Positions 60,100-64,000 of a stretch of DNA of 64,000 nt are shown in pieces; the first letter of the stretch is position 1; each line of letters opens with the position of its first letter. The notes below the pieces were generated by a model. It ran no database searches, had not been told where the DNA came from, and saw only the letters and a program-made list of their open reading frames with translations. The translations under genes were made by a program, and so were the position numbers. The DNA lies in the NCBI GenBank assembly GCA_030549495.1, contig JAUIRK010000567.1, positions 102,501 through 166,500 of the forward strand. Direction: 5' to 3'. This DNA comes from Nectonema munidae (Eukaryota > Nematomorpha > Nectonematoida > Nectonematidae).

Positions 60100-62640
60100 A
60101 AATTTTCCTTTATTATATTGTATAATCCTATAGTTGGGAAAAGTCAATCACTTATCTGTAAAAGCAAGTAAGACTTAACTAAGAGTTAAACCCCTCTTAA
60201 CTTTCTTTTCTTGGTATATTTCTTTAGAGAAAATTGTCTAATTAATCCTACAAACACATAAAACTAAAATGACAGCTCATTGAAACACAAAAATGAGATC
60301 ACATGTAGCATCTCTAACTAGAAATTATTTCTAATTTTGTAAGGGAAGTGAACCTTTATGATTGGTTTAATTTAGGTGTAATAGACAAGATTTAAACAGG
60401 TTCAAGTGTTGGTATTTGTGATCGTCCAGCAGATCTTGATTTTTGACATTTTTCCCCCAAAACATTAAAGTTCTCCCAACTTTGGTGAAGATAAACCTTT
60501 TTAAAACTTCGTTTTTTATATAAAGTTTCAATAGGATGTGCACTCAGAACGATGCAATAAAAAACAAATTCGTTTTTTGAATAAAACTCATGGACGGTGT
60601 CTTTTTCCAATAGTGATATATCATATATTAAATCTTTATCAATTTTAATCTATAATATGTATATACACGTTTACCAAATTGACTATTTCAAATGATCTGG
60701 TAAGCAAACAATACATTTCCTATCATACAAACAAATATAATAGCTATGGGGTAAGGGCCTAGGGGGTCGCGCATTCCACAATGCCCTTCTCCTCTTAAAT
60801 ACGCTTTGTGTGTGTGTGTGTTTAGTAATATATATAACTAAATTTTTAAATCATTTATTTGATCCACACACATTTCATTGCATATCTTCTCTGCTTTCCT
60901 TTTAAATCCAATGATCAAACTTGTCTAATTTTGATTCTTCATATGATAAAAAAAAGTTCTTTTTTCTTGCTGGAAGAATTAGAATATTTGGCTTTGAATT
61001 CTGATTCAATTAATAAGTTACAATAAAACAACAAAACTAGAGAATGTTCTTTGAATATTTCACTTTGATAAAGCGTTATTGCCTAACCAACTCAATTATG
61101 TAATGAAATATACGCCAATACCATTTCATGTTTCTTAGATTGATGATAAAAATGAAATATTTTGGCCAAAGTCAAAAATCTGAGTTGTTTGTTAAAATTT
61201 TTACCATATCCATTTTATGCCATTTGTCCAAATAATTTTTTTAGATTAAAAAATTGTATTTTAATTCAATTTTACATTTTAAAATTAAAATTACTTTGAA
61301 TCTTTGTTAAAATTTCTTTGCCTTTCTAAAATAAATATTAATTTTTGGAAGAAAATATTCTAATTGTTTTTGTAAAGAAATTTTTTTTAATTTTATAATT
61401 CAAAATTTCAAAAATAAAATAAAATTCTTGAAATTATAATAAAATCAGTGAAGCTTTAGAAATAAAAAATTGAAAAAAAACTAAAAATTAGTTTTTTATT
61501 TAATATTTTTGAATAATGTCAAAATAATATATTGTAAGTTTCAATAAACTGGCGTTTGGGAGAAATGAGTTAGTCACAAAGTATTTTTGTTTGAATCTAC
61601 AACATTTGTATGAAGATTGTATCAAAGTAGTTAATAATAATTTATAACTTTAAAGCACACTTGTGAATTTTTATGATTGAAGAAAAAATTTGATAAAAAC
61701 AGAATCGCGTAAAAATTACAAATCTAATAAAATATTTTCAAAATTGACAAAATTGACTTCACGCAGTATATATATAAATGTAATTGCAAAAAAAATCAAA
61801 TCATTTTGAGAAAAGGAGACAATTTTTGTTCATATAAGCACATTCCCTTCTTTTTTGATTTAAGCGCTTGAAATTTTCCCATCTTCCTCCCTTTGGTATA
61901 ATCTATCATTGGATTTGAATGTGTGTCAAAAAATAGGAAAAACAAAACAAATAACTTGAATTTCAAAGAGAATAAATGCCTGAATGCATGCACTTCACAT
62001 AAATTAAAGTGAAAAATACAAGGTAGAACAACAAAAAAGTAAGAACAAGAGGAAAATAATATGAATTATAGACATTAAATTCAATGGACAAGTGTGAGAG
62101 CCAATGAATGCGAGGTAAAATACGTCAATCAAATATGTATAGTTTTCATTGATAATAATTCGCTTTTCATTTATAAGAAGTTTTCATACAACTTCTATGA
62201 GTTTGTATATGCGTTATCCAGTATGAGAACTTTAAATTTTCCTTTCAAAAACAAAAAAAAGTACTTTTTGAGGGAGTTTAGAATAAATATGTTTTGAATC
62301 CTTCATACTAAGAACAAATTTCACCTTAAAAAATTTTTTTTAGATATTATTCTTTAAAATGTTGTTTTATAGTTTTTCCATTTCATTTCGTTCTTTTCAG
62401 TAAATTTAATAAAATTTGTATCTCGTCTATGATGTAACCGCAAAAAATTGAGTTGGAAATGATATCGATTAAAGTTACATAATAGATGACGTTATATTCT
62501 TTTTCCTTCCAAATACTTCTATTTTCGTTTTGTATCAGTCTAAAATGGCTGAAAGGTTTTAGAATTACCTTCTGTAATTTTCTGAATTGCTTCTTACCTG
62601 AATCCTTTGAAGTAAAAACCTCTGTTCATATTTCCACTAA
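60100..62640. other. AT-rich stretch, no gene supported
   Basis: A (GT)n run lies at 60807-60821. Open frames (60392-60610, 61796-61993, 62094-62297) have no recognisable motif. Confidence 0.45.
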
Positions 62641-62809
62641 AAAATTTTTAAATTAATTTTTAATTACTAAAAATTTTGTTCGTTCATATTTCCACTGATT
62701 AAAGTTATTTCAAATTTTTTCTTCATTAAAAAAGACTTATTTTCTCTTCCTCGTTGATATCTTTGATAATATTAACTGTGTTTCGTGGTTGAATATATAG
62801 TTATATTTT

Positions 62810-63832
62810 GTGATGAAAAGTAAAACAAAGATACCAGTGATGAAAAGTAAAACAAAATCTGGTAAAAAAGTTGTAGAAGATTGGACATGTAGTCTTTGTT
62901 CTTTAAATGTAGATGATATGATTAGATGCTCTTCATGTGCTGCTTGGTACTGCCATTCTTGTCAGAATATTGAAGAGGAATTATGTAGAGTTTTAGAATT
63001 ATGGGAAGGTCGAGGCATTCGTTGGTATTGTGATAAATGTAGTAGAGGGGAAGAAAAACCAGCACAGACTTTATTAAGTGAGTATGAAAAAGAAAATTCT
63101 AAGAAATTTTCCAAAGTGAATGACTTACTTAATAAATTTGAAGAGAAAATCTCAAATATGGAAAAATCTCAGCAAAATACTAATGTAGCAATTGAAAATT
63201 CAATGGTGGAAATAAATTTAAAGTTGTCTAATATTGAGAAGACAAGTGTCATTATTAAAGATAGTTCTGATCAAATGAAAAAAACATATAGTAATGTTAT
63301 AGTATCATCAAGTTTATCATCTGACTTTAAAAGTATTGTTAATGAAGCTTTTATCCAACAAAGAAATGTTGAAGATGATAAAAAAAGAAGAGTTATGAAT
63401 CACGTCATACATGGTGTTGATGAGGTTCAAGACAATGATGGTACTAAAATTGATGATAGAAAATATATTGAGGAATTGTTTCAGAAACATCTTAATTTGA
63501 AAGATGTCAAAGTTAAAGAATGTCGGAGATTGGGTAAAATAAGTAAAGATCAGACCAAAGCAAGAAGACCTTTACGTATTGTTTATGAAAACTTAGAATC
63601 AAAAGAGAAGGTGACAGCTTCTTTATACCTTTTAAAGAATTCCCCAAGTAATTTTAGACATATTTTCATATCCAATGATTTGAATCAAGATGAAAGGATC
63701 AAGTTAAATGAAATGCGTCAGAAGGCTAAAAGTAAGAGCACTGAAATTAACTCTGATTATCATTTCATTGTAAAAGGGGATCCTATTTGTGGTATGAGTA
63801 TTGTTAAGAGGTATTTTCGGAGAAAAGATTAG
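62810..63832 (+). CDS. LINE ORF1 protein with PHD-type zinc finger, intact
   Basis: 340 codons, uninterrupted. Residues 27-77 form a PHD-type finger: C27-x2-C30-x9-C40-x2-C43-x4-C48-x2-C51-x22-C74-x2-C77, with the usual W46-Y47 before the fifth ligand, which is Cys rather than the normal His. Residues about 90-155 are a Lys/Glu/Asn-rich coiled coil (SKVNDLLNKFEEKISNMEKS). Residues about 190-338 contain RRVMNHVIHGVDEVQDNDGT, VKECRRLGKISK and IFISNDLNQDER, the RRM-like RNA-binding region of CR1/Jockey-group ORF1 proteins ('+-N-x-I-x-x-G', 'R-L-G', 'D-L-x-x-x-E-R'). The protein would bind LINE RNA. The start is ambiguous: a 20-base duplication places Met at codons 1, 2 and 11. Confidence 0.88.
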   Translation: MMKSKTKIPVMKSKTKSGKKVVEDWTCSLCSLNVDDMIRCSSCAAWYCHSCQNIEEELCRVLELWEGRGIRWYCDKCSRGEEKPAQTLLSEYEKENSKKFSKVNDLLNKFEEKISNMEKSQQNTNVAIENSMVEINLKLSNIEKTSVIIKDSSDQMKKTYSNVIVSSSLSSDFKSIVNEAFIQQRNVEDDKKRRVMNHVIHGVDEVQDNDGTKIDDRKYIEELFQKHLNLKDVKVKECRRLGKISKDQTKARRPLRIVYENLESKEKVTASLYLLKNSPSNFRHIFISNDLNQDERIKLNEMRQKAKSKSTEINSDYHFIVKGDPICGMSIVKRYFRRKD

Positions 63833-64000
63833 TTAATGCTTCTAATAGTTTTGGTTCTTTTTTAAATTATAAGAGTTACAAGTTCTTAAAGATTTTTTAT
63901 ACTAACGCAAATCAATTATTGTCAAAAATAGATGAAATTAAAATAATAATTAAAATTTATAACTTTGATATACTTTTTGTTACTGAGTTTTTATCAAAAA
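63808..64000 (+). CDS. LINE ORF2 start: endonuclease domain, cut by window end
   Basis: This frame opens at 63808 and overlaps the ORF1 stop, reading one base back (-1) relative to ORF1. It encodes FYTNANQLLSKIDEIKIIIK, then FDILFVTEFLSK, the 'Y-T-N-A-x-x-L-x-x-K-x-x-E-L...P-D-I-I-x-I-T-E' opening of the APE-type endonuclease of CR1/Jockey-type LINEs. There is no ATG in this frame in the visible part. Translation may therefore depend on reinitiation, a non-AUG start or -1 slippage, or the true start lies beyond the window. The reverse transcriptase would follow outside. Confidence 0.8.

Overview
The window is strongly AT-rich eukaryotic DNA. It has multi-kilobase introns, microsatellites, tRNA-derived SINEs, LINEs and many small DNA transposons. 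Organism: one host gene can be read with confidence, a multi-exon gene on the + strand for a CUB-CUB-LDLa-transmembrane protein, the architecture of Neto (neuropilin and tolloid-like), an auxiliary subunit of ionotropic glutamate receptors. This points to a bilaterian animal. The low GC and the hAT/piggyBac/SINE load suggest an arthropod, perhaps a copepod, but that last step is a guess. I saw no bacterial features, rRNA, genuine tRNA gene or CRISPR array.

Layout. 330-1060: decayed MULE transposase (-). 2544-4832: an element with 26-bp perfect inverted ends carrying a five-exon C2H2 zinc-finger gene (-) and no recognisable transposase. 11876-12581: a non-autonomous hAT element. 13020-13595: piggyBac remnant with the cysteine-rich C-terminus. 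14151-40020: Neto exons A-G, separated by introns of about 2.0 to 7.9 kb that hold a LINE 3' end, SINEs, MITEs, a three-copy dispersed repeat and one exon-like open frame at 36289-36513. 40792-40974: a MITE with a perfect 8-bp target duplication. 45984-48830: decayed ZBED-type hAT transposase (-) interrupted by about 1.1 kb of other DNA. 53487-54852: hAT ends and a MITE. 55960-57610: a broken, widely dispersed gene type of unknown class (-), split by an internally deleted hAT. 58708-59189: a MITE with a 26-bp hairpin. 62810 to the end: a LINE with a PHD-type zinc-finger ORF1 and the start of the endonuclease ORF2.

The Neto model rests on consistency. Seven exons with good splice signals join in matching phase at all six junctions (2, 1, 1, 2, 1, 1). 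The joined protein gives CUB1, CUB2, a six-cysteine LDLa module and a transmembrane helix with a basic stop-transfer sequence. The signal-peptide exon(s) are not identified and may lie before the window or in 1-14150. The cytoplasmic tail is uncertain: two good donors and an in-frame stop compete after the membrane segment, which recalls the alternative tails of Drosophila Neto-alpha and Neto-beta.

Stretches not listed as features (most of 5270-9870, 10140-11870, 16100-18830, 42900-45980, 49000-53480 and 60100-62700) are AT-rich DNA in which I could support no gene.
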